From the NCBI RefSeq assembly GCF_004168035.1, contig NZ_SDPU01000001.1, positions 203,368-267,367 on the forward strand: 64,000 bases of DNA, in the 5' to 3' direction. Each line of letters opens with the position of its first letter. The stretch's first letter is position 1. The translations under genes were made by a program, and so were the position numbers. The notes under the pieces are model-generated. The model was not told the DNA's origin, did no database searches, and saw only the letters and a program-made list of their open reading frames with translations. This document shows positions 1-9,061 of this stretch, one piece after another. The stretch comes from Nocardioides iriomotensis. Lineage in GTDB: Bacteria; Actinomycetota; Actinomycetes; Propionibacteriales; Nocardioidaceae.

Positions 1-369
1 CCGATGAGCTTCGTGCAGGCGCTGCTGTCGATCGGCTACCGGCCGGTCCCGCTCTCGGGGGCGCCCGGCGACAAGGTCGTCGACATCGCGATCCAGCGGA
101 CGATGCAGGCGCTCCGCGAGCGTGCCGGTGACGTGATGCTGGTCAGCAACGACGGAGACTTCGTCGAGGACCTCGCCGCGCTCATGGACCACCGGCGCCG
201 CGTGGCGGTGGTCGGCTTCACCGAGTTCCGCAACAGCGGCTTCGGCCCGCTCGCGGAGGACGGCCTGGAGCTGCTCGACCTGGAGTACGACGCGCAGGCG
301 TTCACCACCCCACTTCCGCGCGTGCGGATCATCCCCATCGAGGAGTTCGACCCGCTCGACTTCCTCTGA
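1..369 (+). CDS. NYN/PIN-like domain protein, C-terminal part (start outside window)
   Basis: The frame is open from base 1, so this is the C-terminal ~122 residues of a longer gene; the first visible Met (base 4) is probably internal. The segment KVVDIAIQRTM followed by VMLVSNDGDF fits the LabA/DUF88-type NYN fold, where clustered aspartates bind Mg2+ in PIN-like ribonucleases. The N-terminal acidic motif that would complete the active site is not in the window. A second, shorter NYN-like gene lies at 14794-15171. The gene ends 19 bp before the stop of convergent ppdK. Family call is fairly sure; RNA substrate unknown. Confidence 0.7.
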   Translation, partial: PMSFVQALLSIGYRPVPLSGAPGDKVVDIAIQRTMQALRERAGDVMLVSNDGDFVEDLAALMDHRRRVAVVGFTEFRNSGFGPLAEDGLELLDLEYDAQAFTTPLPRVRIIPIEEFDPLDFL

Positions 370-373
370 GCCG

Positions 374-398
374 CTCCGCCGTCGACCGTCAGGCGGAG
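374..398. terminator. short hairpin between convergent genes
   Basis: CTCCGCC (374-380) pairs with GGCGGAG (392-398) over an 11-nt loop. It sits between the NYN gene stop and the ppdK stop and overlaps the last codons of ppdK. There is no T-tract, so it is only a candidate bidirectional terminator. Confidence 0.3.
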
Positions 399-3067
399 TC
401 GCTGATCCCTCCCGCGGCGGCCGACCGGCCCGCCTCCAGCCGCGCCACCGGCACCCGGAACGGCGAGCAGGACACGTAGTCGAGGCCCACCTCGTCGAAG
501 AAGTGGATGGAGTCGGGGTCGCCCCCGTGCTCCCCGCACACGCCGAGCTTGATGTCGGGCCGCGTCGACCGGCCCGCCTCGACCGCCGTACGCACGAGGG
601 TGCCGACGCCCTCGATGTCCAGCGACTCGAACGGCGAGACAGCGAAAACGCCCTTCTCGAGATACGTCGAGAAGAACGAGGCCTCGACGTCGTCGCGCGA
701 GAAGCCCCAGGTCATCTGCGTGAGGTCGTTGGTGCCGAACGAGAAGAACTCTGCCGACTCCGCGATGTGGCCGGCGGTGAGGGCGGCGCGCGGCAGCTCG
801 ATCATCGTGCCGACGAGGTGCGGGATCTCGACGCCCAGCTCGGCCTGCACCTCGGCGGCCACCTCGCGCACCGTGCGCTTGACCAGCTCCAGCTCGCGCA
901 CCGTCGCGACCAGCGGGATCATGATCTCCGGCCGGGCCGTGCCGCCGGCCTTGATCCGCGCGGCGGCCGCCTCCAGGACGGCGCGGACCTGCATCGCGAC
1001 CAGCCCGGGGATGACGATGCCGAGCCGCACGCCGCGAAGGCCGAGCATCGGGTTGGCCTCGTGCAGGCGGTGGACCGCCTCGAGCAGCTTGCGCTGCCGC
1101 CGCTTGCGGTGCCCGCGCGTGTCGGCGACGGCCATCGCGACGGACAGCTCGGTGAGGTCGGGGAGGAACTCGTGCAGCGGCGGGTCGATCAGCCGGATCG
1201 TCACCGGCAGGCCCTCCATCGCCTCGAAGATCTCGATGAAGTCGCTGCGCTGCAGCGGCAGCAGCTCGGCCAGCGCGGCCTCCTGGCCGGCCTCGTCGTC
1301 GGCCACGATGAGGTTCTCGACGAGCTGGCGGCGCTCGCCGAGGAACATGTGCTCGGTGCGGCACAGTCCGATGCCCTGGGCGCCGAAGCGACGGGCCCGT
1401 GCGGCGTCCTCGCCGGTGTCGGCGTTGGTCCGGACGATCAGCCGGCTGCGCCCGTCGGCGTGCCCCATCAACCGGGCCACGGCCTCGACCAGCGGGTCGT
1501 CGACCTCCTGGCCCTCGAACCAGCGCACGACGGCCGAGTCGGCGACGGGTACGGCGCCGTCGAACACCTCACCGGTCGACCCGTCGATCGAGATCACGTC
1601 GCCCTCGCGGACGGTCTTGCCACCGCGCACGGTGAACTCACCCGCCTTGGCGTCGACCTCGAGCGCCTCGGCGCCGCACACGCAGGTGCGGCCCATGCCG
1701 CGGGCCACCACGGCGGCGTGCGACGTCTTGCCGCCGCGGCTGGTCAGGATGCCCTTGGCGACCATCATCCCGTGCAGGTCGTCGGGACTGGTCTCCTTGC
1801 GGACCAGGATCACGTCCTCGCCCCGCTCGACCCACTCGACGGCGGTGGCCCAGTCGAAGACCGCCTTGCCGACCGCGGCGCCGGGCGAGGCGTTCATGCC
1901 CTTCGCGAGCAGCGTGCGCTCGGCGTTCTCGTCGAAGCGCGGGAACATCAGCTGGGCGAGCTGGTCGCCGGTGACGCGCCGGAGTGCCTCGTCCATGTCG
2001 ATCAGGCCCTCGTCGGCCATGTGCACCGCGATCCGGAATGCCGCCTCGGGCGTGCGCTTGCCGACGCGGGTCTGCAGCATCCAGAGCTTGCCGTGCTCGA
2101 CGGTGAACTCGATGTCGCACATGTCGTGGTAGTGGCTCTCGAGCTTCTTCATGATCGCGAGGAGCTCGTCGTGCGCCGCCTTGTCGACCTCGGCGAAGTC
2201 CGCCAGCGAGACGGTGTTCCTGATGCCGGCCACGACGTCCTCGCCCTGCGCGTTCTGCAGGTAGTCGCCGTACTCCCCCTGGTGGCCCGACGCCGGGTCA
2301 CGGGTGAACGCGACGCCGGAGCCGGAGTCCATGCCGCGGTTGCCGAAGACCATCGCCTGCACGTTGACCGCGGTGCCGAGGTCCTCGGGGATCCGCTCCT
2401 GCCGGCGATAGAGCACCGCGCGGTCGGTGTTCCAGGAGTCGAACACCGCGCGCATGGCGAGGTCGAGCTGGTCGCGCGGGTCCTGCGGGAAGTCGCGGCC
2501 GGTGTGCGAGCTGACGATGCCCTTGAACGTCTCGACCAGACCGCGGAGGTCGTCGACGCCGAGGTCGACGTCGTTCTTCACGCCGCGCTCGTCCTTGAGG
2601 TCGTCGAGCGCGTCGCGGAAGGCCTCGGAGTCGATGTGCAGCACGGTGCCGCCGAACATCTGCAGCAGCCGCCGGTAGGAGTCGAAGGCGAACCGCTCGT
2701 CGCCCGCCGCCGCCGCGAGGCCGTGCACGCTCTCGTCGTTCAGTCCGACGTTGAGCACCGTCTCCATCATCCCGGGCATCGAGAACTTCGCGCCCGACCG
2801 CACGGAGACCAGCAACGGGTCGGCCGCGTCGCCGAGCCGGCGACCCATCCGCTCCTCGAGCCGGGCCAGGTGCTGACCCACCTCGTCGGCGAGCCCCGCG
2901 GGCGAGGCTCCCTCGGCGAGGTAGGCACGGCACGCGTCGGTGCTGATCGTGAAGCCGGGCGGGACGGGCAGCCCCAGGTTGGTCATCTCGGCCAGGTTGG
3001 CGCCCTTGCCCCCCAGCAGGTCCTTCTGGTCCTTGCTGCCCTCGGCGAAGTCGTAGACGTACGTCAT
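389..3067 (-). CDS. ppdK: Pyruvate, phosphate dikinase
   Basis: 892 residues, the normal size for PPDK, which interconverts pyruvate + ATP + Pi and PEP + AMP + PPi in the cytoplasm. The order of parts fits: an N-terminal ATP-grasp domain (DLLGGKGANLAEMTNLG near residue 15), a central phosphohistidine domain with GGKTSHAAVVARGMG (catalytic His near residue 450), and a C-terminal PEP/pyruvate TIM barrel ending in CGEHGGDP. The frame stays open upstream of ATG 3067, but homology begins at MTYVYDF. A -10-like CATGAT ends 7 nt before this ATG, so the mRNA may be leaderless. It is monocistronic as far as can be seen. In actinobacteria the enzyme usually serves gluconeogenesis or PPi-linked metabolism. 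Confidence 0.96.
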   Translation of the reverse strand: MTYVYDFAEGSKDQKDLLGGKGANLAEMTNLGLPVPPGFTISTDACRAYLAEGASPAGLADEVGQHLARLEERMGRRLGDAADPLLVSVRSGAKFSMPGMMETVLNVGLNDESVHGLAAAAGDERFAFDSYRRLLQMFGGTVLHIDSEAFRDALDDLKDERGVKNDVDLGVDDLRGLVETFKGIVSSHTGRDFPQDPRDQLDLAMRAVFDSWNTDRAVLYRRQERIPEDLGTAVNVQAMVFGNRGMDSGSGVAFTRDPASGHQGEYGDYLQNAQGEDVVAGIRNTVSLADFAEVDKAAHDELLAIMKKLESHYHDMCDIEFTVEHGKLWMLQTRVGKRTPEAAFRIAVHMADEGLIDMDEALRRVTGDQLAQLMFPRFDENAERTLLAKGMNASPGAAVGKAVFDWATAVEWVERGEDVILVRKETSPDDLHGMMVAKGILTSRGGKTSHAAVVARGMGRTCVCGAEALEVDAKAGEFTVRGGKTVREGDVISIDGSTGEVFDGAVPVADSAVVRWFEGQEVDDPLVEAVARLMGHADGRSRLIVRTNADTGEDAARARRFGAQGIGLCRTEHMFLGERRQLVENLIVADDEAGQEAALAELLPLQRSDFIEIFEAMEGLPVTIRLIDPPLHEFLPDLTELSVAMAVADTRGHRKRRQRKLLEAVHRLHEANPMLGLRGVRLGIVIPGLVAMQVRAVLEAAAARIKAGGTARPEIMIPLVATVRELELVKRTVREVAAEVQAELGVEIPHLVGTMIELPRAALTAGHIAESAEFFSFGTNDLTQMTWGFSRDDVEASFFSTYLEKGVFAVSPFESLDIEGVGTLVRTAVEAGRSTRPDIKLGVCGEHGGDPDSIHFFDEVGLDYVSCSPFRVPVARLEAGRSAAAGGISDSA

Positions 3068-3073
3068 TTCCCG

Positions 3074-3092
3074 ATCATGGACCAAGAGTCCC
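3074..3092 (-). promoter_or_regulatory. Candidate leaderless ppdK promoter with imperfect dyad
   Basis: On the minus strand CATGAT (3079-3074) ends 7 nt before the ppdK start codon. Immediately upstream is GGGACTCTTGGTCC (3092-3079), an imperfect dyad GGAC-N5-GTCC resembling DosR/DevR-type half-sites, but with 5 rather than 4 bases between the half-sites. The promoter is plausible; the regulator is a guess. Confidence 0.35.
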
Positions 3093-3117
3093 GACCGGGC
3101 CAGAGCCCAGCCGGGGG

Positions 3118-4149
3118 TCAGTCCTCGGTCGCGCCCGCCCAGAGGTTGATGCCCGCGTCGACCGCGTCCTGGTCGATCGCGGCCAGCTCCTCGTCGGTCA
3201 GGGGCGGGCCCCCGAGCGCATCGAGGTTGGTGTCGAGCTGCTCGACCGAGGACGCCCCGATCACGGCCGACGTGACCCGCTTGTCGCGCAGCGCCCACTG
3301 CAGGGCCATCTGGGCGAGCTTCTGGCCGCGCTCCCGGGCGATCTCGTCGAGCCGGCGGACGTGCCGCAGGGTGGCCTCGTCGAGGTGGTCCTGCGGCAGC
3401 GTGCTGTCACTGCGGGCGGCGCGGGAGTCCTCGGGGACGCCGCCGAGGTAGCGGTCGGTGAGCAGGCCCTGCGCGAGCGCGGTGAAGACGATGACGCCCA
3501 TCCCCTGCTCCTCGCACTCGTCGAGCAGGCCCTTCTCGATCCAGCGGTTCAGCATGCTGTACGACGGCTGGTGGATGAGCAGCGGCGTGCCCAGCTCGCG
3601 GGCGATCGTCGCGGCCTCCTTGGTCCTCGACGGCGAGTAGGACGAGATCCCGGCGTACAAGGCCTTGCCCGACCGCACCGCGTGGTCGAGCGCCATCATC
3701 GTCTCCGCGATCGGCGTCTCGGGGTCGAACCGGTGGCTGTAGAAGATGTCCACGTAGTCGAGACCCATCCGCTCCAGCGACTGGTCGAGCGAGGCGAGGA
3801 CGTACTTCCGCGAGCCGCCACCCTGGCCGTAGGGACCCGGCCACATGTCGTAGCCGGCCTTGGTCGACACGATGATCTCGTCACGGTAGGGCTTGAGGTC
3901 GTCGGCGAGGTACTTCCCGAAGTTGAGCTCGGCCCGGCCGTAGGGCGGGCCGTAGTTGTTCGCGAGGTCGAAGTGCGTGACACCCCGGTCGAAGGCGCGC
4001 CGGATGACGGCGCGCTGGGTCTCCTCCGGCCGGTCGTCGCCGAAGTTCTGCCACAGCCCGAGGCTGATCGCGGGGAGCTTGAGCCCGCTGGCACCGGTGA
4101 AGCGGTACTCCATCGAGTCGTAGCGGTCGGCGGCGGCTTCGTAGGTCAT
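3118..4149 (-). CDS. Aldo/keto reductase (YghZ / Kv-beta-like)
   Basis: 343 residues. NADPH-dependent aldo/keto reductase fold closest in pattern to E. coli YghZ (L-glyceraldehyde-3-phosphate reductase): the N-terminus YDSMEYRFTGASGLKLPAIS and the FDLANNYGPPYGRAE segment with the catalytic Asp/Tyr match that group, and IFYSHRFDPETP carries the catalytic His. The C-terminal KRVTSAVIGASSVEQL is the usual cofactor-phosphate-binding region. I chose ATG 4149 because AGGATGG lies at the right distance and the homologous N-terminus aligns; ATG 4158 in the same frame is the alternative. It lies 50 bp upstream of ppdK on the same strand. Physiological substrate unknown; YghZ relatives detoxify aldehydes such as methylglyoxal. 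Confidence 0.88.
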   Translation of the reverse strand: MTYEAAADRYDSMEYRFTGASGLKLPAISLGLWQNFGDDRPEETQRAVIRRAFDRGVTHFDLANNYGPPYGRAELNFGKYLADDLKPYRDEIIVSTKAGYDMWPGPYGQGGGSRKYVLASLDQSLERMGLDYVDIFYSHRFDPETPIAETMMALDHAVRSGKALYAGISSYSPSRTKEAATIARELGTPLLIHQPSYSMLNRWIEKGLLDECEEQGMGVIVFTALAQGLLTDRYLGGVPEDSRAARSDSTLPQDHLDEATLRHVRRLDEIARERGQKLAQMALQWALRDKRVTSAVIGASSVEQLDTNLDALGGPPLTDEELAAIDQDAVDAGINLWAGATED

Positions 4150-4172
4150 GCCGCCCATCCTGCCAACGTCGG

Positions 4173-5000
4173 CTAGGGCCGGAGCGCCAGGGCTGCCGCC
4201 ACGGCCAGCTCCGCGAAGGCGATGTTCTGGCGCGACAGCTCGGACTCGTCGAGCATGCCGATCCGCTCACCGGTCACGCGGTAGGACAGCGCCTCGGCGA
4301 GCAGGATCCGCCACTCCTCGCCGAACACCTCCAGCGCGTGCTCGCCGGCCCCGTCCTTCGACGTCAGCCGGTCGGTCGCGAGCACGTGGTGCAGACGCGG
4401 GATGCCCAGCGCGAACCACGCGACCAGGTCCGGACGGCCCGCCTCGTCGGGGAACCGGGCCAGCTCGCGGACGTGCGGCTCCCAGTAGCTCGACAGGTTG
4501 TCGTGGGTGAACCGGCGCAGCGTCGGCAGGTCGGTCCGCACGTCGACGTCGGCGAGGTCCGGTCCGCGCAGCGTGAGCCCGTGCCAGGCCAGCTCGTGCC
4601 AGGTCACCGGGTTCACGTCGAAGCGCCCAGCCTCCTGGAACTCGCCGGCCAGGATGCACGGCACGTCCGGACAGTCGTCGGTCGGCCGGGCCAGGTCGGC
4701 CCAGGTGGCGTAGAAGCCGTCGTACGACGGGCTCGGGAACGTCGACCCCAGCCGCTCGTGCACGACGTCGAGGCGGGCCACCTCGCGGGCCGTCGGGCGC
4801 CCGTGGGTCACCGCGACGAAGTCGACGTCGCTGCGCCCGGCGTACCACTCGCCGAAGCCGATCGAACCGTGCAGGTACAGGCCCTCGACGAGGCCGGGTA
4901 GCTCCTCGTCGACCATCGACAGGTAGGTCTCGCACACGGTGCGCACCTCGGTCGGCGGCCAGAGCGTGCTCACGCGCGGCGTGCGCTCGTGCGGGTGCAT
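4173..5000 (-). CDS. Nucleotidyltransferase-fold protein (aminoglycoside adenylyltransferase-like)
   Basis: 275 residues. The N-terminal GSIGFGEWYAGRSDVDFVAV is the GS...DxD signature of polymerase-beta-type nucleotidyltransferases, which bind two Mg2+ through the Asp pair. The C-terminal helical part resembles the adenylyltransferase AadA/DUF4111 group. Whether it modifies an antibiotic or another small molecule cannot be told from sequence. ATG 5000 is preceded by GGAT/GGAG; CAGGAT also ends 7 nt before it, so a leaderless transcript is possible. It lies 13 bp downstream of the methyltransferase gene on the same strand and may be read through from it. Confidence 0.75.
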   Translation of the reverse strand: MHPHERTPRVSTLWPPTEVRTVCETYLSMVDEELPGLVEGLYLHGSIGFGEWYAGRSDVDFVAVTHGRPTAREVARLDVVHERLGSTFPSPSYDGFYATWADLARPTDDCPDVPCILAGEFQEAGRFDVNPVTWHELAWHGLTLRGPDLADVDVRTDLPTLRRFTHDNLSSYWEPHVRELARFPDEAGRPDLVAWFALGIPRLHHVLATDRLTSKDGAGEHALEVFGEEWRILLAEALSYRVTGERIGMLDESELSRQNIAFAELAVAAALALRP

Positions 5001-5013
5001 GGCTCCATCCTGC

Positions 5014-5616
5014 CTACCCGCGCCGCACCTCGAGCACACGGAAGCCCTTGGCGCTGCCGATGCGCCCGGTCGGCCAGCCCTGCTCGCCCAGCCAGCGCTG
5101 CAGCGAGTCGCCGCCGAGGTTCTTGCCGACCACCAGCACCGCCCGCCCACCCGGCGCGAGCCGCGGCAGCCACGTCAGCAGCAGGGCGTGCAGCGTCTCC
5201 TTGCCGATCCGGATCGGCGGGTTCGACCAGATCTCGTCGAACGTCACCTCCGCCGGTACGGCGTCCGGGGTGGCCGCCGTGAACCGGTCCTCCACGCCGA
5301 GCGCCCGGGCGTTCTCGTCCGCGAGCAGCACCGCCCGCTCGTTGACGTCGACGCCCCACACCCGCGCCTGCGGACGCGCCAGCGCCAGGCTGAGCCCGAT
5401 GACGCCGTACCCGCAGCCGAGGTCGAGGAAGGTCGCTCCGTGGGTCGGCGGATCCGTCTCGCGGAACAGCACCGCCGTGCCCACGTCGAGCCGGCCCTGC
5501 GCGAAGACGCCGGACCCCGACGTCAGGGTCAGCTCGCGGCCCCAGACGGACGCGGTGACCGGCACCCGCCGGAACGGCACCGACGGGTCGGCGGAGAAGT
5601 AGTGCTCGTCGGTCAC
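5014..5616 (-). CDS. Class I SAM methyltransferase, RsmC/RlmG-like
   Basis: 200 residues. LDLGCGYGVIGLSLA is the SAM-binding motif I, and IWSNPPIRIGKE carries the NPPI catalytic motif of N-methyltransferases; NPPxRxGK is typical of the RsmC/RlmG branch that makes N2-methylguanine in rRNA. The protein has only the catalytic half (RsmC of E. coli is about 340 aa and has an extra N-terminal pseudo-domain), as is usual in actinobacteria. The start is GTG 5616, overlapping the upstream gene's stop by GTGA, which implies translational coupling. A 16S or 23S rRNA target is inferred from the family. Confidence 0.82.
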   Translation of the reverse strand: MTDEHYFSADPSVPFRRVPVTASVWGRELTLTSGSGVFAQGRLDVGTAVLFRETDPPTHGATFLDLGCGYGVIGLSLALARPQARVWGVDVNERAVLLADENARALGVEDRFTAATPDAVPAEVTFDEIWSNPPIRIGKETLHALLLTWLPRLAPGGRAVLVVGKNLGGDSLQRWLGEQGWPTGRIGSAKGFRVLEVRRG

Positions 5617-6440
5617 GCCGCCGCTCCGATCCGGTCGAGCACCAGGTCGACGCTGGCGCCGCGGTGGGCGACGTAGCCGTCGCTGCCCGGAGCGTGCCAA
5701 CCCAGCGTCTCGCCGACGCCGCGGGTGGCGATCCGGAACACCACCGCGCGCAGCAGCAGCTGGTCCCACTCCTCGACGTCGCTCCAGCGGTCGAGCAGTG
5801 CCGGGTCGGCGCCCTCCCAGCAGACCGCGTCCATCGCGACGACGGCGAGCGACCAGCCCGGCGGCCGGAAGTACGGCGAGACGTCGATGACCGCCGGCGG
5901 CAGCGCGTCGTGCCAGAGGGTGTTGCCACCGAGGTCGCCGTGGACCACCTGCTCCGGCAGGTCGACCGGGCGGAGCGCGGCCATCGCGCGACGGGCCAGC
6001 GCGACCACCTCGTCGGAGCCGACCGGCTCGGCGCCCTCCCACGCCACGCGCTCGGCCCGTGCCCAGGCGTCGGTGCGCTCGTCGAGGAAGCCCGGTCGCG
6101 GCAGGGGTGCGGTCCGGGCGTGGAACGCGTCGACCACCGCGCGGAACCGGTCCGGGTCGTCACCGGCCCGGGCGGTCGTGCCCGGCAGCCAGCGCGTGGC
6201 GCCCCACCCCCGGTGCTCCCACCCACCGTCGCCGGTGCGCAGGGGCGCCGGGACCCGGATCTCGTCGTCGGCCCAGCCGTCCAGCAGGTCGCAGATCCAC
6301 GCGTGGCCGGCGGCGTTGTCGACCGGCTTGAGCACCGTGTCGGCGGCCCGCCAGCTCGCGCCCTGACCGCCCTCCAGGGGCACCGGGTCGACGCCGGCGA
6401 CGCCGTACGCCGCCAGCACCTCGGGCGACGGCGCGCTCAC
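5613..6440 (-). CDS. Phosphotransferase (APH/choline-kinase fold)
   Basis: 275 residues. [12 protein letters not shown] is the Brenner-type catalytic loop HGDxxxxN and [12 protein letters not shown] supplies the Mg2+-binding Asp of this kinase-like family. Members phosphorylate aminoglycosides, homoserine, choline and other small hydroxyl compounds; the substrate here is not evident. GTG 6440 overlaps the truA stop by GTGA, and its own stop overlaps the next gene the same way, so truA, this gene and the methyltransferase form a coupled set of three. No N-terminal signal or membrane segment is visible. Confidence 0.78.
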   Translation of the reverse strand: MSAPSPEVLAAYGVAGVDPVPLEGGQGASWRAADTVLKPVDNAAGHAWICDLLDGWADDEIRVPAPLRTGDGGWEHRGWGATRWLPGTTARAGDDPDRFRAVVDAFHARTAPLPRPGFLDERTDAWARAERVAWEGAEPVGSDEVVALARRAMAALRPVDLPEQVVHGDLGGNTLWHDALPPAVIDVSPYFRPPGWSLAVVAMDAVCWEGADPALLDRWSDVEEWDQLLLRAVVFRIATRGVGETLGWHAPGSDGYVAHRGASVDLVLDRIGAAA

Positions 6441-7276
6441 GACAGCGTCCTCACCGAGCGGGCGGCGGTGGCCTGGGCGGCGAGCGCGCCGTCGGCCGGG
6501 TAGGCGACCTCCTCGAGCGTCAGCCCGTGCGCCGGCATCACGGTGACACCCGGGTCGCGGACGGCGGCGGCGAGCACGTCGCCCGCCCACTCCGCCGTAC
6601 GGCGGCCCTCACCGACCGCGACGAGGCAGCCGACGAGCGCCCGCACCATGCTGTGGCAGAACGCGTCCGCGCGGACCGTCGCGACAGCCAGCCCCGCGGG
6701 GTCGCGCTCCCAGCGCAGGTCGAGCAGCGTGCGGATCGTGGTGGCGCCCTCGCGCTTCTTGCAGAACGCCGCGAAGTCGTGCTCCCCGAGCAGGCGGGCC
6801 GCGGCGTCGTTCATCGCGTCGAGGTCGAGCGCCCGTGGCCACGCGAGGACGGCGGTGCGGGTCAGCGGGTCAACGAGCGCGGGGGTGTCGGCGACCCGGT
6901 ACGCGTAGCGCCGCCACACCGCGCCGAACCGCGCGTCGAACGCCTCCGGCACCTCGCGGGCCCGGTGCACGCGGACGTCGTCGTCCAGCACGCCGTTGAG
7001 CCGGCGGACCAACGCCGCGGCCGGCGGGTCCTGGCTGCGGCCGGCGGACGCGACCAGCACGTCCGGCTCGACGTCGAGGTGCACCACCTGGCCGCGCGCG
7101 TGCACGCCGGTGTCGGTGCGGCCGGCGCAGGTCACCGGCACCTCCGGGACGCGCAGGACGGTGGCGAGCGCCTGCTCCAGGGCGCCCTGCACGGTGCGCA
7201 GACCCGGCTGCGCGGCCCAGCCGTGGAAGGCCGTGCCGTCGTAGGCGAGGTCGAGTCGGAGGCGCACGGCGCTCAT
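6437..7276 (-). CDS. truA: tRNA pseudouridine(38-40) synthase
   Basis: 279 residues, within the family's range. [13 protein letters not shown] holds the catalytic aspartate (Asp55) and [11 protein letters not shown] near residue 13 is the conserved N-terminal motif; [12 protein letters not shown] is the second conserved block. The enzyme isomerises uridines 38-40 of the tRNA anticodon arm. ATG 7276 has GGGAGG directly upstream at a good distance. In many actinobacteria truA directly follows rplQ; here it lies beyond the rplQ end, on the same strand, but separated by the plus-strand flavoprotein and GntR genes and by a terminator at 9436-9469. Confidence 0.95.
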   Translation of the reverse strand: MSAVRLRLDLAYDGTAFHGWAAQPGLRTVQGALEQALATVLRVPEVPVTCAGRTDTGVHARGQVVHLDVEPDVLVASAGRSQDPPAAALVRRLNGVLDDDVRVHRAREVPEAFDARFGAVWRRYAYRVADTPALVDPLTRTAVLAWPRALDLDAMNDAAARLLGEHDFAAFCKKREGATTIRTLLDLRWERDPAGLAVATVRADAFCHSMVRALVGCLVAVGEGRRTAEWAGDVLAAAVRDPGVTVMPAHGLTLEEVAYPADGALAAQATAARSVRTLS

Positions 7277-7366
7277 CCTCCCAAATCGGAACTTCCCCAG
7301 CGACGTGGACGCTGCCCACGCGGAATGCCCCTTGTTGAGCGTCCATAACCCCGCGTTACAGGTGTC

Positions 7367-7372
7367 TAGGAT
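7367..7372 (+). promoter_or_regulatory. Leaderless -10 element (TAGGAT)
   Basis: TAGGAT ends 7 nt before the GTG start at 7379, placing the predicted transcript start on the start codon. No convincing -35 is visible and there is no Shine-Dalgarno sequence in front of the GTG, which fits a leaderless mRNA. Confidence 0.5.
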
Positions 7373-7378
7373 CGACGC

Positions 7379-9061
7379 GTGACCGAACCGCGCGTCCTGC
7401 CCGCGATCCTCGTCGTGTCCGAGCACCACAGCGAGTTCCTGCTCGACGAGTTCGGCCGCTACACCCGCGACTACCAGCTCCGGGCGGTCCGGACGATGGG
7501 CGACGCGAAGGCGGTGCTCGACGAGCTCCGCACGGACGCCGTACCCGTCCCGATGATCGTGGCCGACTCGTCGCTGCCCGACGCCAGCGTGCTCGAGGCG
7601 TTCCACCTGTGGCGCACCGTGGTGCCGACGGCCCGGCGGCTGGTCGTCGCGCACTGGGACAACTTCCTCACCGACGCGCCGCGGCTGCGCGCGGGCATGG
7701 CCAAGGGCAAGTTCGACGCCTATCTGCTGATGCCGCGCGGCGTGCGCGACGAGGAGTTCCACACCGCCGTCACCGAGCTGCTCTCCGACTGGGGCTCGAC
7801 CGTCGCCGACCCCGAGGTCGACACCGTCCGGATCGTCACGCCCGTGCTCGACGGGCTGACCCTGTCGATCCGCGACTTCCTCGACCGGATGGGCATGCCG
7901 GCCCGCGTGCACCACCCCGACAGCCAGGTCGGCTCCGAGGTGCTCGCCCGCTTCCCCGACCCCACCGAGGTCACCTTCCCGGTCGTGGAGTCGATGCGTC
8001 GCGACCCGATCCTGGCGACCTCCGTGCACGACGTCGCCGTGAACATCTACGGCGCGCCCAGCGACATCGACGTCGACACCGTGGTCGACCTCGCGATCGT
8101 CGGCGGCGGCCCGGCCGGGCTCGCGGCCGCGGTGTACGGCGCCAGCGAGGGGCTCGACACCGTCGTGGTCGAGGCGGAGGCGGTCGGCGGCCAGGCCGGC
8201 ACGTCGTCGATGATCCGCAACTACCTCGGCTTCCCCCGCGGCATCTCCGGCATGCGGCTGGCCCAGCGCGCCCGCAACCAGGCGATCCGGTTCGGCGCCC
8301 GCTTCTTCACCGGCTGGCCGGTCACCGGCCTCGAGGTGGGCTCCGACGGCCTCCCGCACGCGGTCGTCACCGACGGCGGCCGGATCCGGGCCCGCGCGGT
8401 CGTCGTCTCCTCCGGGGTCTCCTACCGCAAGCTGCGCGTCGAGCCGCTCGAGCACCTCGTCGGGCAGGGCGTCTTCTACGGTGCCGCGATGACCGCCGCC
8501 CGCGAGATGGAGGGTCAGGACGTGTACGTCGTCGGCGGCGGCAACTCCGCCGGCCAGGCCGCGGTGCACCTGTCGCGCTTCGCCGCCTCGGTCACGATCC
8601 TGGTCCGCCGCCCGACGATCACCGAGACGATGTCGCAGTACCTCGTCGACGAGATCACCTGGAACCCCCGCGTCCGGGTCCGGGCGTGCTGCGAGGTCGT
8701 GGACGGCGGCGGCGACGGCCACCTGGAGTGGCTGACGATCCGGAACACCGAGACCGGCGAGGAGAAGCGGCACGACGCCTACGGCCTGTTCCTGCTCCTC
8801 GGGGCCGAGCCGACCTGCGACTGGCTACCGCCCCGGATCGCCCGCGACGAGCGCGGCTTCGTGCTCACCGGCCGCGACGTCCCCAAGGAGTCGTGGCTCG
8901 ACGGCCTGCCGCCCGAGAGCCTCGCCACCACCGTGCCCGGCATCTTCGCCGCCGGTGACATCCGGGCGGGCTCGATGAAGCGGGTCGCGGCGGCCAGCGG
9001 CGAGGGCGCGTCCGTGGTGCCGCTGGTGCACCAGTGGCTCGAGCCCGGACCGGAGCTGTGA
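7379..9061 (+). CDS. Receiver/glutaredoxin-like/thioredoxin-reductase-like fusion flavoprotein
   Basis: 560 residues in three parts. Residues 1-140 look like a response-regulator receiver ([19 protein letters not shown] with a candidate phospho-Asp). Residues ~150-235 resemble a glutaredoxin-like fold ([18 protein letters not shown]). Residues ~237-560 are a thioredoxin-reductase-type FAD/NAD(P)H module with [14 protein letters not shown], a second dinucleotide motif [17 protein letters not shown] near 383, and [17 protein letters not shown] near the end. Where thioredoxin reductase has its CxxC pair, this protein reads YGAAMTAA (~residue 367), so it cannot act as a classical disulfide reductase. 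GTG start. The next gene overlaps the stop by GTGA. Role unknown; related fusions occur in actinobacteria. Confidence 0.85.
   Translation: MTEPRVLPAILVVSEHHSEFLLDEFGRYTRDYQLRAVRTMGDAKAVLDELRTDAVPVPMIVADSSLPDASVLEAFHLWRTVVPTARRLVVAHWDNFLTDAPRLRAGMAKGKFDAYLLMPRGVRDEEFHTAVTELLSDWGSTVADPEVDTVRIVTPVLDGLTLSIRDFLDRMGMPARVHHPDSQVGSEVLARFPDPTEVTFPVVESMRRDPILATSVHDVAVNIYGAPSDIDVDTVVDLAIVGGGPAGLAAAVYGASEGLDTVVVEAEAVGGQAGTSSMIRNYLGFPRGISGMRLAQRARNQAIRFGARFFTGWPVTGLEVGSDGLPHAVVTDGGRIRARAVVVSSGVSYRKLRVEPLEHLVGQGVFYGAAMTAAREMEGQDVYVVGGGNSAGQAAVHLSRFAASVTILVRRPTITETMSQYLVDEITWNPRVRVRACCEVVDGGGDGHLEWLTIRNTETGEEKRHDAYGLFLLLGAEPTCDWLPPRIARDERGFVLTGRDVPKESWLDGLPPESLATTVPGIFAAGDIRAGSMKRVAAASGEGASVVPLVHQWLEPGPEL

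Noticed and set aside
389..3451. Very long open frames antisense to ppdK and to most other genes
   Set aside because: At ~70% GC stop codons are rare in several frames. These frames have low-complexity Arg/Ala/Pro translations, no domains, and lie across strongly conserved genes.
7379..9061. Annotation as thioredoxin reductase (trxB)
   Set aside because: The required CxxC motif is absent and two extra N-terminal domains are present.
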